Positions 42,573-52,860 of a stretch of DNA of 64,000 bases are shown in pieces. The stretch lies in assembly GCF_003986955.1 (NCBI RefSeq), contig NZ_PIPN01000005.1, forward strand, positions 1 to 64,000, in the 5' to 3' direction. Origin of the DNA: Aliidiomarina sedimenti. GTDB lineage: Bacteria; Pseudomonadota; Gammaproteobacteria; Enterobacterales; Alteromonadaceae. Under the pieces are notes generated by a model. That model made no database searches. It was not told the DNA's origin and saw nothing but the letters and a program-made list of their open reading frames with translations. The position numbers and the translations under genes were made by a program. Positions within the stretch are counted from its first letter, which is position 1. Every line of letters starts with the position of its first letter.

Positions 42573-43757
42573 TTATTTCACCCCTTCTGATGTCTTCGGA
42601 TACGCGTCCGGATACTTACGAACGTGCTCTTTCAGTTGCTCAAGCTGCTCTTTCAGCTGCTCGGTGGGGGTGTCATACACATCATTGATGATTTCATCAA
42701 TGTGCGGAACTGGAACCTTCTCTGCTTCTTTCAGCGCCGCCAGTACTGCTTCTTTTACTTCCTGCTGCTGGGCATCGGCATCGTCTTCATTAATCCAGCC
42801 TTTGCTCAGCAGGTAATTGCGAAAACGCTTCAACGGACACTTATCACGCCAGGCCTGTTCTTCATCACGGGTACGATAACCGGTCGGATCATCAGAGGTA
42901 GAATGCCCGGCCATACGATACGACATCGCTTCAATCAGCACAGGTTCGTTTTCCTCAACCGCTAAACGGCGTGCTTCCTGCGTGGCTGCATAGACAGCCA
43001 GAATATCATTGCCGTCGACACGAATAGTTTTCATACCATAGCCAACACCACGCGGTGCAATACCGTCACCAGCCAGCTGTTCGCTGATCGGCGTGGAGAT
43101 AGCGTAGCCATTGTTGCGGCAGAAGAAAATTGCCGGCACTTTCAGCACCGAGGCCATATTCAGCCCCGCATGGAAGTCACCTTCTGACGCCGCACCTTCA
43201 CCAAAGTACACCAGCGTGCATAAGCCTGAGTCTTCATGCTTTTGCCCATAGGCGTAACCTGTGGCCTGCGGGATCTGTGTGCCCAGCGGCGATGAGATAG
43301 TCATAAAGTTCAAATCGGCACAGCCGTAGTGAACTGGCATCTGACGTCCTTTACCGAGGTCTTCCGCATTTGAAAACAGCTGGTTCATGAACTGCTTAAT
43401 GGTGAATCCGCGAAAAGCCAGTGACCCTTGTTCACGGTATTGACCCATGATCATGTCGTCAAACTTAAGTGCCGCTGCAGAGCCTATGCTTGCCGCCTCT
43501 TCGCCCAGTGACGAAAGGTAAAAGCTAATCCGGCCCTGGCGCTGAGCGGCAATCATGCGCTCATCAAGGACCCGAATAAACTGCATGGTACTGAACATTT
43601 TCAGTGCCAGGTCTTTATCTATTTCAGGCAGAGTAACGCCTTCGTGAGGTTTGCCATCTTTATCCAGCAACTGGAACATCGGAATGCGCAGTGCATGACC
43701 GTCGATAACCTCAACTGAGGTCACCACATCAGGCTGTTTCGTTGTTTGTGTAGCCAT
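42573..43757 (-). CDS. bkdA1: Branched-chain keto acid dehydrogenase E1 alpha
   Basis: A 394-residue E1 alpha subunit with the ThDP signature [19 protein letters not shown] and [10 protein letters not shown], and the phosphoryl-loop-like [20 protein letters not shown]. It forms the E1 alpha2beta2 heterotetramer. The start ATG 43757 has GAAGG just before. It is first in the operon; no lpd (E3) gene is in the window, so E3 is presumably shared. Confidence 0.95.
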   Translation of the reverse strand: MATQTTKQPDVVTSVEVIDGHALRIPMFQLLDKDGKPHEGVTLPEIDKDLALKMFSTMQFIRVLDERMIAAQRQGRISFYLSSLGEEAASIGSAAALKFDDMIMGQYREQGSLAFRGFTIKQFMNQLFSNAEDLGKGRQMPVHYGCADLNFMTISSPLGTQIPQATGYAYGQKHEDSGLCTLVYFGEGAASEGDFHAGLNMASVLKVPAIFFCRNNGYAISTPISEQLAGDGIAPRGVGYGMKTIRVDGNDILAVYAATQEARRLAVEENEPVLIEAMSYRMAGHSTSDDPTGYRTRDEEQAWRDKCPLKRFRNYLLSKGWINEDDADAQQQEVKEAVLAALKEAEKVPVPHIDEIINDVYDTPTEQLKEQLEQLKEHVRKYPDAYPKTSEGVK

Positions 43758-43974
43758 AACCTTCTCTCTTTCGATCCGCAGTGCAGCGAAAGCCGTGCTG
43801 CGGTCTGAACGTGGATGCTGTTACAAATGTGCGCAACTTTACCTTTACGTCAACTTGGTTGCAAACGGATTCGGGCTTTGCCCCATGCGCCAGGTGTTCA
43901 CTGCGCAATACAGTTCACAGCAAGCCCCCAAGCGCCGCGCCATGCGCCATTGTTGGCTGAAACTGGCAGACTGC

Positions 43975-45033
43975 TCAGACCAGATTTAGTTGCCCGGGAT
44001 CTACTTCTTTTACCGTGATCAACGCGCGTTGACCGAGCGCAACCTTGGCATTCGGAAAAATAATGGCCTCGCCTTTTTCCAGCACCGGGTACGCTTTGCC
44101 GCCATCACGGGCGAGAATGTAACCGGGTTCGAATTCAGTAAAGTTTGCCACGTCATCAGCGAAATTGAGTTCAAAGTCCTGCTGGGTACGATTTATACTG
44201 CGCAGCACCTGATAGATATGGTGCCGGGCCGGGTCAAACTCACCCATGGCAAGGTCCTGACCGGCAATCAACTGGCGCAATGTGCTGCGGCAGGCGGCAA
44301 AGCTCTCTACTGGATTTTCACCAAAGGGGCGGACTTTCCCTAACTCGACCGTAAAGGCATCCGCATCGAACTGCCGCACACTAAAATACGAAAAAGTCGT
44401 GGTGGGGCCTTCGTGCAGTAGCACAGTATCCACGCCCATGGCAGCCAATAGCTGTAGTTGCGCCTTCTTATAGGGCTTGCCATGGGTGAACGGGTAGACT
44501 GCAAACTTTTCGTGCTGTGAATCGCGAATCGCGGTGTGCATGTCATAATGCAGCCGTTGCCGCTCGCCAGCGGGCGCCTGTTCGAAAAAACGCTGCACAT
44601 AGCCTTCAATCGCTTTAGCGCGTACACGTTCATTGTTGCTCAGGCCCTCACCTTCGCTATGAGCACCACTGAACAGACGGTTCATGTTTTCATCGACAAA
44701 GCGCTTACCGATATTAATCGCTGCCGGATTGGCAATAATGAACATCACCCGCACCGCAGGCGTAAGTGATTGCTCACGAATGGCTTCAATCAATTCATCA
44801 CAAATCTCGATTGGAGCCGTTTCATCACCATGCACTGCGCAGCTCAGCACCAAGTCGAGTGGACCCGTTGTTGCTGGCGTAGAATTTGCCGGGGTAAACA
44901 CAATCACCCCGCTGTCCCAGACTTCGACTCCAACACCATTGTCCAGGGTGGTGGCAGTGAGTAAGTCGGCGGTACTTTCAATGCCCCATTCGTTGGCGCG
45001 GGTAAACTGCAAAAAATTCTCGTTGTTGAGCAC
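43975..45033 (-). CDS. astE: Succinylglutamate desuccinylase
   Basis: A 352-residue zinc aminoacylase of the AstE/ASPA family. It has AVHGDETAPIEI (zinc His and Glu) and YDMHTAIRDS (third ligand). It performs the last step of the arginine succinyltransferase pathway. The start is GTG 45033 with AAGGGG upstream. The other ast genes are not here, a common arrangement in this lineage. It follows the DUF599 gene by 7 bp. Confidence 0.9.
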   Translation of the reverse strand: MLNNENFLQFTRANEWGIESTADLLTATTLDNGVGVEVWDSGVIVFTPANSTPATTGPLDLVLSCAVHGDETAPIEICDELIEAIREQSLTPAVRVMFIIANPAAINIGKRFVDENMNRLFSGAHSEGEGLSNNERVRAKAIEGYVQRFFEQAPAGERQRLHYDMHTAIRDSQHEKFAVYPFTHGKPYKKAQLQLLAAMGVDTVLLHEGPTTTFSYFSVRQFDADAFTVELGKVRPFGENPVESFAACRSTLRQLIAGQDLAMGEFDPARHHIYQVLRSINRTQQDFELNFADDVANFTEFEPGYILARDGGKAYPVLEKGEAIIFPNAKVALGQRALITVKEVDPGQLNLV

Positions 45034-45039
45034 GCTGAT

Positions 45040-45843
45040 CTAGTCCCCTTGTTTGCTATCTTTTAATTCATTTTCAAATTCTTCCAGTCGGGTACTGGTT
45101 GCCTTCAACTGCGCTTTACGCTCGTCTTCCGGCATCGGTCCGGGTTCAAAACCTTTGGTCGCCAACAGGGCCCGCAACACCCGCGAACGATATTCACGGC
45201 GATACAACACACCCACAACCACGGCACTGGCAACAATAAAGAATAGCGGATTGGTAAACCAACAGAGGTAAGCCAGAGCAAAGTAATAGGCGCGCAGGCC
45301 ATAGTTGTATTCATGTCCGGCCTGATCGAGGACTTTCGCTGTGTTGCGCGCATAGCGGTCGCGAGCTTCTTCACTCACCGTGGAACGACTCATGTTAGGC
45401 GCCATACCGAGTAACACAGAGACAAAACCAAACTGGCGAATGGACCAGGTGAACTTGAAAAACGCGAACACCAAAATAGCAGCAAGGCCGGCGAGTTTAA
45501 GAATAACCAGATTGGCGGTCTGTTCGGCGGTGAAAGGTAACTGGTTGATAACACGCACAAACGCATCACTTGAAGCTAACACGGTGAAAACACCTGCCAG
45601 TACCAGAACAGTGGATGACGCAAAAAAGGTGACATTGCGCTCAACGTTACCAATCAGGCTGGCATCCGCGATGTGGTTATCTTTGTGCGTCACTGCATAC
45701 ATCCAGTCGACCCGCAGGCTGCGCAAAATGCTGGAGAGGCAATGGATATGACGGGCTCGTTTTTTAGCGAACAATGAATAGCCAACCCACAGCACTACAA
45801 ACCAGGCTAAGGCGACAATATCGATCAGGGGAAGCTCATTCAT
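45040..45843 (-). CDS. DUF599 family membrane protein
   Basis: A 267-residue membrane protein with four hydrophobic segments and a C-terminal polar region (RKAQLKATSTRLEEFENELK). The family signatures are the N-terminal DIVALAWFVVLWVGYSLFA and the central LGMAPNMSRSTVSEEARDRY region. The function is unknown. It precedes astE in the same operon, separated by 7 bp. Confidence 0.8.
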   Translation of the reverse strand: MNELPLIDIVALAWFVVLWVGYSLFAKKRARHIHCLSSILRSLRVDWMYAVTHKDNHIADASLIGNVERNVTFFASSTVLVLAGVFTVLASSDAFVRVINQLPFTAEQTANLVILKLAGLAAILVFAFFKFTWSIRQFGFVSVLLGMAPNMSRSTVSEEARDRYARNTAKVLDQAGHEYNYGLRAYYFALAYLCWFTNPLFFIVASAVVVGVLYRREYRSRVLRALLATKGFEPGPMPEDERKAQLKATSTRLEEFENELKDSKQGD

Positions 45844-45926
45844 GCGGGGGTCCTTGCGCTTAGGTTGATGCCTTTATTATGCTTTCGCATCATAGACCTA
45901 AGCGCCCCCCGCATCAAGGGCTGAAG

Positions 45927-48900
45927 CTAGTTAGAGGAATCCGTCCCCGGCTGATTCAACGGCTGGCTTAAGGGCTGATCGGCGGGCCCTGGCCGGGACT
46001 TCCTGAACAGACGCTTAACGTCATCCAGAACCAGGTATAAGCATGGGATCAGTAACAGCGTAATAACCGTGGCAAATAAAATACCAAATGCCAGTGATAT
46101 CGCCATCGGAATCACCAGTTGTGCCTGAATGCTCCGTTCGAGAACGATCGGAAGCAGACCAGCAAAGGTCGTCAGCGAGGTCAGTACGATCGCACGAAAA
46201 CGTGCACAACCCGCATCCACTACCGATTGTTTCAGGCTCATACCGTCTTCCCGCGACTGATTGACATAATCAACCAAAATCAGGCTGTCGTTGACCACAA
46301 CCCCCGCTAACGCAATGATACCAAACAAGGACAGAATACTAACCGGCATACCGATAATCAGATGCCCGGCGACCGCCCCGATGATACCGAACGGTATCAC
46401 CGACATGATAATCAGCGGCTGGCTGTATGACCGCAAGGGAATGGCCAGCAGTGCATAGATACCAAACATCGCAAATACAAAGCCTATTGCCAATGCGCCT
46501 AAGGCGTCCTGCTCGTCCTGACTGGCGCCTTCGAGGCCGAAGCGAACATTGGGGTACTTCGCTAAAATATCATCCAGCTGTTCGCTGCGAATATCACCAA
46601 TAATCGCGAAAGGTTCGACCCGGGACTTATCGACCCGTGCCCGCACATTCACCGAGCGCACACCATTGACCCGATTAATCGAACTGTAGCCGTCGGCTTC
46701 AATAGCTTCGGCAACCGCAGTAAATGGCACTTCACGACCATCGGCGGTACGCACTTTCAGTGCTTCCAAATTACCAATCGACTGTCGCTCAGACAGTGGG
46801 TAACGAACCATCACCCGCACTTCCTCGTCATCACGCTGGATGCGTTGCGCTTCTGCACCATAAAACGCGTAACGAACCTGGGTCGCCAGATCCTGCAAGG
46901 TAATGTCTAATTGATCGGCCGTTGGCTTCAGTACCAGCTGAATCTCTTGCTGGGGTGCGCCGAACGTATCTGAAATATCAAATACCCCATCGTACTCCGC
47001 CATGGCCGTTCGCAGTTCCAGCGCAGCTTGTGATAACTGATCCAGATCAGATCCACTTAACTGAAACTCAATGTCGTAACCACCGCCTCCGCCGATACTA
47101 CCTTCAAAGTTGAGGCTCTTAATCCCAGCCATTTCCGGTACTTTCTCGCGCCACTGGTTCACAATCATAAAGCCATCGATTTCACGTGACTCACCTTTTT
47201 CCAGCTCGACAAAAATGGTTCCCTGTTCGGCCGAATTAATAAAGGTATTTACATGGCGTACTGCAGGTTCGCCATGTTCCTGCTGATACTCTGAGTCGAT
47301 GTCGTACAGCGCATTGCGGATTTGGCTGAGCGACTGAATGGTTCGCTCTTCGTTTGTGCCGGGCTGCATTTCCAACGACACCTGAACGAAGTCACTGGGA
47401 ATATTGGGGAAAAACACCCAGCGCACCACGCCGCTGTTTATCAGTCCAATCATTAAAATAAACAAAGCGAGAAACGTCGCCAGCGTGGTATAGCGGAAGT
47501 CGACACATTTTGCCGCAAATGGGCGGTAGCGTGTTTCAACGAAATGTTTCAGTTTGTCTGCAAAGCCGTTGCGAAAGCGCTGAAAACCATTCTGCTTTGC
47601 TTCTGCCGTGCGCGAGAACTTCATATGGTTAATATGCGCAGGCAGGATCCACTTCGATTCAATCAGCGAGAAACCAAGGCATAAAATAACCACCCAGGCG
47701 ATCGACTGCCAGATCCCGGCCATAGCCCCATCCACCATTAGCATGGGGACAAACGCCACTATCGTCGTTAACACGCCAAAAGTAGCCGGAACGGCCACCC
47801 GCTTGGCTCCACGAATGACGTTTTCCTCACTTTTGCCATACTTCTCTATTTCCGAGTACGTGCTCTCGCCAATGATAATCGCATCATCGACCACAATACC
47901 GAGAACCAGAATAAAGCCGAATAAGGAGATCATATTGACCGACACATCAATCGCCGATAGCTGCATTAGCATAAAGGCGCCAAGAAAACACACCGGCAGC
48001 CCCACCATGACCCAGAACGCCAGGCGAATTTGCAGGAACAGGCTAAGCGCGAGAAACACCAGTAAGACACCGATGTACATATTGTTCAGCATCAGGTCCA
48101 GGCGCCCTTGCAGGTAGTACGAACTGTCGCCCCAGTGGGCCAGTTCAACGCCCGCAGGCAGGTCATTGCGTTTATTGTCGACGTAGGATTTCACCGAACG
48201 GGCAATCGCCAGATCGTTCTGATCGCCGATTGATTCAACGCGAACAAAGGTTGCTGGTTTATCGTCAAACTCGGCAAAACTACGTCGCTCGACAAAGCCA
48301 TCCTGAACCCGTGCTATATCGCTTAGCAGCAGTCTGGTACCGTCATCCCTGCGTACCAGCACAATGCGCTCAAACTCATCTCCGATATAGCTTTGGTTCT
48401 TGGCGCGCAGTAAAATATCGCCATTGGGGGTACGGATCGACCCGCCAGGCACATCCAGTGACGTGCCGCGGATGGCTGCGGTGATATCGTTAAAGGTTAA
48501 TCCATAGCGCTGCAAATCCGCTTCGGCCACCTCGATCGAAATTTCGTACTCGCGAGCCCCTACCACTGCCACCTGACTTATTCCAGGCTGGCTGCGCAGT
48601 TCATCACGGACTTCATTTGCCAGTAATTTACGCGCCCGTTCGTCGAGATCTCCATATACCGACAACCAGATAATTTGCCTTTGCATGCGGGTACGGTAAA
48701 TATTCGGCGGTTCTATCTGCGCCGGAAAGCTGGTGATACTGTCGACCCGCATGCGGACTTCGTCCATCACTTCCTGAATCGGATAGTCGTTCTCCAGTTC
48801 AACTGAAATCGATGCCAGGCCTTCGCGCGCTGTACTGCGCAGTTTCTTGATTCCCTGAGTGTTATCCAGCGCATCTTCGATCCGAATGATAACCCCCTGC

Positions 48901-49115
48901 TCCACTTCCTGGGGCGCGGCGCCCGGAAACGGCACCTGGATCGTGATCATGTTCAGCTCGACAGTCGGGAACATCTGCTTACGAATGGTCAGTACCGACA
49001 TGATGCCGCCAATAATAATGAACGCCATCAATAAATTGGCAGCTACCGTATTACGGGTGAACCAGGCAATAAGACCCCGCTCAGGCGGACGCTGATTTGG
49101 CTGTTGCTCACTCAT
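45927..49115 (-). CDS. RND efflux permease (HAE1 group)
   Basis: A 1062-residue inner-membrane permease. Features are the N-terminal membrane helix (NTVAANLLMAFIIIGGIMSV), the periplasmic porter loops, and the TM4 proton-relay pair in GIVVDDAIIIGEST. The second half has GIIALAGVVVNDSLILVDYV. It works with the adaptor encoded just upstream; a TolC-type partner is elsewhere. The two genes overlap by 8 bp. The substrate group cannot be told from sequence. Confidence 0.95.
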   Translation of the reverse strand: MSEQQPNQRPPERGLIAWFTRNTVAANLLMAFIIIGGIMSVLTIRKQMFPTVELNMITIQVPFPGAAPQEVEQGVIIRIEDALDNTQGIKKLRSTAREGLASISVELENDYPIQEVMDEVRMRVDSITSFPAQIEPPNIYRTRMQRQIIWLSVYGDLDERARKLLANEVRDELRSQPGISQVAVVGAREYEISIEVAEADLQRYGLTFNDITAAIRGTSLDVPGGSIRTPNGDILLRAKNQSYIGDEFERIVLVRRDDGTRLLLSDIARVQDGFVERRSFAEFDDKPATFVRVESIGDQNDLAIARSVKSYVDNKRNDLPAGVELAHWGDSSYYLQGRLDLMLNNMYIGVLLVFLALSLFLQIRLAFWVMVGLPVCFLGAFMLMQLSAIDVSVNMISLFGFILVLGIVVDDAIIIGESTYSEIEKYGKSEENVIRGAKRVAVPATFGVLTTIVAFVPMLMVDGAMAGIWQSIAWVVILCLGFSLIESKWILPAHINHMKFSRTAEAKQNGFQRFRNGFADKLKHFVETRYRPFAAKCVDFRYTTLATFLALFILMIGLINSGVVRWVFFPNIPSDFVQVSLEMQPGTNEERTIQSLSQIRNALYDIDSEYQQEHGEPAVRHVNTFINSAEQGTIFVELEKGESREIDGFMIVNQWREKVPEMAGIKSLNFEGSIGGGGGYDIEFQLSGSDLDQLSQAALELRTAMAEYDGVFDISDTFGAPQQEIQLVLKPTADQLDITLQDLATQVRYAFYGAEAQRIQRDDEEVRVMVRYPLSERQSIGNLEALKVRTADGREVPFTAVAEAIEADGYSSINRVNGVRSVNVRARVDKSRVEPFAIIGDIRSEQLDDILAKYPNVRFGLEGASQDEQDALGALAIGFVFAMFGIYALLAIPLRSYSQPLIIMSVIPFGIIGAVAGHLIIGMPVSILSLFGIIALAGVVVNDSLILVDYVNQSREDGMSLKQSVVDAGCARFRAIVLTSLTTFAGLLPIVLERSIQAQLVIPMAISLAFGILFATVITLLLIPCLYLVLDDVKRLFRKSRPGPADQPLSQPLNQPGTDSSN

Positions 49116-50355
49116 CCGCAGCGCCCTCTACCGCTTCGTCTGACTCTGTGGAGGCGTCGCTGGGGTCTTGTTCTTCAGCTGCTTCCTCTACTTCCTCATC
49201 CCCTTCGATACGCACTCGCTGACCACTAATCGGATTATCCAGTTGGGTCAGCATGACCCGTTCGCCAGCCGCCAGACCTTCTCTGACAAAAACCGTATGG
49301 CGGTCCCGCCGCTCGACCACAACTTCACGTTGCTCCAGTGTGCGTGGGGCCTCATCTGAAATCACCCAGGTCATATTATTTGAATTCACAGCGTAGCGCG
49401 GAAGCTCAACCAGATTCTCGACTCGGATCCCTTCGACCTCTGCTTCAACAAAACGACCAAAATTAAGCACCCGCTCGTGGCTGGACCCCTGGCGGTTATA
49501 AGGGTCCTGCACCTCGACTACGGCATAGGTGACCTGACTGCCGGCATCAACTACCCCTTCGGTTCTGACTATTGTCCCTGGCCATTCATAGCGGCGTCCT
49601 GAAATCGACGCTTTCAGCGTCACCGCCGGCCCTGATTTGTCTTCAACCAGACCCGTTGGAATATCGAGAAATGCCATGTCCTGATCGGTTAACGGCAAGC
49701 GAATTTCTGCGATATTGGTGCCGAGTATGTTGCCAACCACTGAATTGGTGGAGACGTATTGACCCAGGGTAACCTCGCGGCTTTGCAACACACCATCAAA
49801 AGGCGCCCGGATCCGCGTCCGCTCAAGATTTCGCTCCGCCTGTGACAACCGCGCGTCCGCCGATTGCAGTTCAGCCAGTGCACTGGCCAGTTGTGGTTCT
49901 CGTAATCCCAATGACGGAATCTCTCCGGCCTCGATAGAGCGCCATTCTGCTTCTGCTACGCGGCCCATTGCACGCTCTTCCGCCACCGCGGCCTGGGCGC
50001 GGGCCAGATTTGCCCGCGCTTCTTCGCGTGCGACTTCGTAATCAGAGGGGTCAATCTGCAAGAGCACATCACCAGCGTTGAAAAAACCACCCACCACGAA
50101 ACGATTATCGACATGAACCACCTGACCACTCACTTCGGCGACCAAAGTAGTGTCATATTTAGGTAATACGTTGCCCTGCGCAGCAATGCTAAACTGATGA
50201 CTGTCTGGTTGTACCACCTGAAAGTCTACCAATACAGGGAGTCGCTCAGCGCCCCCTCGCTCAGGTGCCTGGCGCATACTGGCCAGCAGAACCGCGATCA
50301 GGATCGCGACAACGAGAATGACAATGGGTAAAATAATGCGTTTCTTAGAGGCCAT
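49108..50355 (-). CDS. RND efflux adaptor (membrane fusion protein)
   Basis: A 415-residue HlyD-like periplasmic adaptor. An N-terminal anchor helix (IILPIVILVVAILIAVLLAS) is followed by lipoyl-like and helical-hairpin regions (EVAREEARANLARAQAAVAE) and beta-barrel parts. The C-terminus is unusually acidic (EGDEEVEEAAEEQD). It links the permease to an outer-membrane channel. It is the first gene of the pump pair, divergent from the patatin gene. Confidence 0.92.
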   Translation of the reverse strand: MASKKRIILPIVILVVAILIAVLLASMRQAPERGGAERLPVLVDFQVVQPDSHQFSIAAQGNVLPKYDTTLVAEVSGQVVHVDNRFVVGGFFNAGDVLLQIDPSDYEVAREEARANLARAQAAVAEERAMGRVAEAEWRSIEAGEIPSLGLREPQLASALAELQSADARLSQAERNLERTRIRAPFDGVLQSREVTLGQYVSTNSVVGNILGTNIAEIRLPLTDQDMAFLDIPTGLVEDKSGPAVTLKASISGRRYEWPGTIVRTEGVVDAGSQVTYAVVEVQDPYNRQGSSHERVLNFGRFVEAEVEGIRVENLVELPRYAVNSNNMTWVISDEAPRTLEQREVVVERRDRHTVFVREGLAAGERVMLTQLDNPISGQRVRIEGDEEVEEAAEEQDPSDASTESDEAVEGAADE

Positions 50356-50466
50356 GGCGTTATACTATTATTAGAAGTTGAAGGTATTATGAATGAGTTA
50401 CCCATCCTGTGTCAGCCGACAAGGCGTAACCATTTGTAAATCAGACAAGGAAAGATGTAACTAACT

Positions 50467-51621
50467 GTGTCAATTGTCCAACACTCATACGAACCTGCTC
50501 TCATGCTGACAGGTGGCGGCGCCCGCGCAGCCTACCAGGTCGGCGTATTAAAAGGCATCGCCAGCATGGTGCCTCGTGCTCATCCCCTGCCATTTCGGAT
50601 TCTGACCGGTACCTCGGCTGGCGCACTGAACGCAGCCAGTCTGGCCTGCTATTCATCCAATTTTCATCTGGCGGTGAAGAAACTAGAGCAGGTATGGAGC
50701 AACTTTTCCACCGATCAGGTCTATAAATGCTCGACCGGCGAAGTCTTCGGCCATCTGATGAGTCGGGTCGGTCGAATTTTTCAGTCCGAAACCGCTGAGA
50801 ACCCTGCCTCCAGCCTTTTTGACAATCAACCGCTGCGGGAACTTATTCATCGGGTGGTCGATTTCAGAAAAATTGACCGCCAGATACAGCGTGGCTACCT
50901 GCGCGCTATTGCCATCAACGCGTCCTGTTATAACAGTGGCCACTCGATCTCGTTTTTTGAGGGCGCATCCCATTATAAGAACTGGAAACGCGCCAACCGC
51001 GAGGGTGTTCGCAGCCGGCTGACGGCTGAGCATCTGATGGCATCTGCCGCTATTCCGATGATTTTCCCCGCTATCGAGCTGCAACATAAGTTTTACGGCG
51101 ACGGCGCTATTCACCAGATATCGCCATTAAGCCCGCCAGTGCACTTGGGGGCGAGTAAAATCCTGGTGATAGGTGTCGACCAGCCGCACATGGAGGATCA
51201 TCTGCAGCGGCATTACGTGCCGTCCAGCGCCACTATTGCCGGGCACTTACTGGATACTATCTTTGCCGATACCCTGAATTCCGACGTCGAACGTATGCAA
51301 CGTATCAACAGCACCATTCGTCAATTGCAACGGGCTGGCAGTGAACACCCGGAATTACGCCTGGTTGATACGCTGATTGTCAAACCGGAACTGGATTTCA
51401 ATCAAATGGCGCACAGTCATTTTGAGCGTATGCCCAGTGCAGTGCGGCGCCTGCTTGGGCTGGTTGGAGTCGACCAGGATACCCCCTCCAGCATCGTCAG
51501 CTACCTGCTCTTTGAAAAAGAGTACTGCCGGGAACTAATCGATATTGGTTACCAGGATGCGCTGAAACAGAAAGATGAAATTCATCACTTTCTTGAACTT
51601 GGCGGCCGGCCCATACGATAA
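50467..51621 (+). CDS. Patatin-like phospholipase
   Basis: A 384-residue patatin-type lipid acyl hydrolase. The oxyanion loop GGGARAAYQVG, nucleophile GTSAG and the catalytic Asp in DGAIHQIS are all present. The C-terminal half is helical with hydrophobic segments. It should release fatty acids from lipids. The start is GTG 50467, with AAGGAAAG about 15 bases upstream, which is a long spacing; no better start fits. Confidence 0.9.
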   Translation: MSIVQHSYEPALMLTGGGARAAYQVGVLKGIASMVPRAHPLPFRILTGTSAGALNAASLACYSSNFHLAVKKLEQVWSNFSTDQVYKCSTGEVFGHLMSRVGRIFQSETAENPASSLFDNQPLRELIHRVVDFRKIDRQIQRGYLRAIAINASCYNSGHSISFFEGASHYKNWKRANREGVRSRLTAEHLMASAAIPMIFPAIELQHKFYGDGAIHQISPLSPPVHLGASKILVIGVDQPHMEDHLQRHYVPSSATIAGHLLDTIFADTLNSDVERMQRINSTIRQLQRAGSEHPELRLVDTLIVKPELDFNQMAHSHFERMPSAVRRLLGLVGVDQDTPSSIVSYLLFEKEYCRELIDIGYQDALKQKDEIHHFLELGGRPIR

Positions 51622-51963
51622 ACCATATAGCTTGCGCTGGCTCAATAACAACTACGCAAACTTTGCTAGATCTTTACACAGCCTGATCTACAATTAACGT
51701 TTACTTTCTATACTCTAACTATGTGCACCTACGAAAAAACTCCTAGGAACCATCTTGTTCATAGGACGTTTAGGGGGCTAACCGATCATCGGCCTTTTAA
51801 GATAAAGGGTACGATAAAGATCATAGTGTGCAGGATTGTGAGGTCAGGGTATCAGGCAAGGCTGCTTAAAATGTCCGCAGGGCACACCCCACCCACAATG
51901 ATGTATGAATGTATAACAATGCCTCGGTAAAGCAGTATAAGTTGTAAAGCAGGCTCTATAGGG
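51622..51963. other. Intergenic stretch before the diguanylate cyclase
   Basis: The 342-bp gap holds promoter-like sequences around 51698-51722 (TTAACG and TATACT) and several small inverted repeats, including ATCGGCC-type pieces near 51780. No gene or known riboswitch was recognised. A short plus-strand frame (51721-51930) has no protein-like composition. Confidence 0.4.
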
Positions 51964-52860
51964 ATGGACAAGCTAGTGAATGCATCAGCAACACACACCG
52001 ACTTTGCAGGCAATACGTATTCAGGTACTGAGCTGTTATTGCAGCAACTGCAAAAAAGCCTCGAGTTAGAATCTATTTTAAACTCGTACTATACCTTTAT
52101 CCAAAGCGAGCTCGACCTGCTTAGCCTCAGCTACCAACACCAGGATATTCAATCGGTATTAATGCGCCATGTGGCGGGGCTGGAAGCACCTTGCAAGGTC
52201 CATCAACTGCGCTTGAATGGCAACTTTCTCGGTGAACTGCATTATTATTTTTCCACCAGCCCGAGTAAGCAGCAGCTCAGTTGGCTTAAACACTGCGAAG
52301 TAAATTTGCTTTATCCGTTGCACAACGCGCTTCAATTTCGCCGCTTACGCTTTCAGGCAGTGCGCGACCACCTGACCAACCTGGGCAACCGCGTCTTACT
52401 GGACGAAGTGCTACAGCAACTACTGACCGAACACGAACGCCACAATCAGCGCCATGCGCTGGTATTACTGGATCTGGATAACTTTAAAGCGGTGAATGAT
52501 ATCCACGGGCATCAGTGCGGCGATCATGTACTGGCTGAATTCGCCGCGATCCTGCAACAACAGTTGCGTGGCAGCGACCGGTTGTTCCGCTATGGTGGGG
52601 ATGAGTTTCTGGTCATTGTTGACAGCCCGGATGAAATTACCTTGCAGAGGATCTTCCGTCGTTTACAGCTATCCATCGACAGCCATCCGTTATTACGCGA
52701 GCATGCTATCACCTGCTCGGCTGGCGCAGTATTCGTCAAGCCCTCACATGATGCAGAAAGCCTTCTTGAAGATGCCGACAAGTCGCTTTACTGCGCCAAA
52801 CGAAACGGTCGTAATCAGTTAGTAACGCCGGCTACGCTTGCCCTGACCCAGTTCGGGTAA
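51964..52860 (+). CDS. Diguanylate cyclase (GGDEF domain)
   Basis: A 298-residue GGDEF protein. The N-terminal half is a soluble input region of unknown type. The catalytic half has LVLLDLDNFKAVNDIHGHQ, RLFRYGGDEF and an inhibitory I-site (RGSD five residues before GGDEF). It makes cyclic di-GMP, controlled by product feedback. The start at ATG 51964 has poor spacing; GTG 51976 is an alternative. Its 3' end overlaps tilS by 46 bp in convergent orientation. Confidence 0.92.
   Translation: MDKLVNASATHTDFAGNTYSGTELLLQQLQKSLELESILNSYYTFIQSELDLLSLSYQHQDIQSVLMRHVAGLEAPCKVHQLRLNGNFLGELHYYFSTSPSKQQLSWLKHCEVNLLYPLHNALQFRRLRFQAVRDHLTNLGNRVLLDEVLQQLLTEHERHNQRHALVLLDLDNFKAVNDIHGHQCGDHVLAEFAAILQQQLRGSDRLFRYGGDEFLVIVDSPDEITLQRIFRRLQLSIDSHPLLREHAITCSAGAVFVKPSHDAESLLEDADKSLYCAKRNGRNQLVTPATLALTQFG

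Noticed and set aside
47608-48117. A 169-residue plus-strand frame
   Set aside because: Antisense to the RND permease; the permease frame is supported throughout by family motifs.
51622-51963. A cyclic di-GMP riboswitch before the diguanylate cyclase
   Set aside because: The sequence lacks the conserved GEMM core and tetraloop-receptor motifs; only generic small repeats are present.
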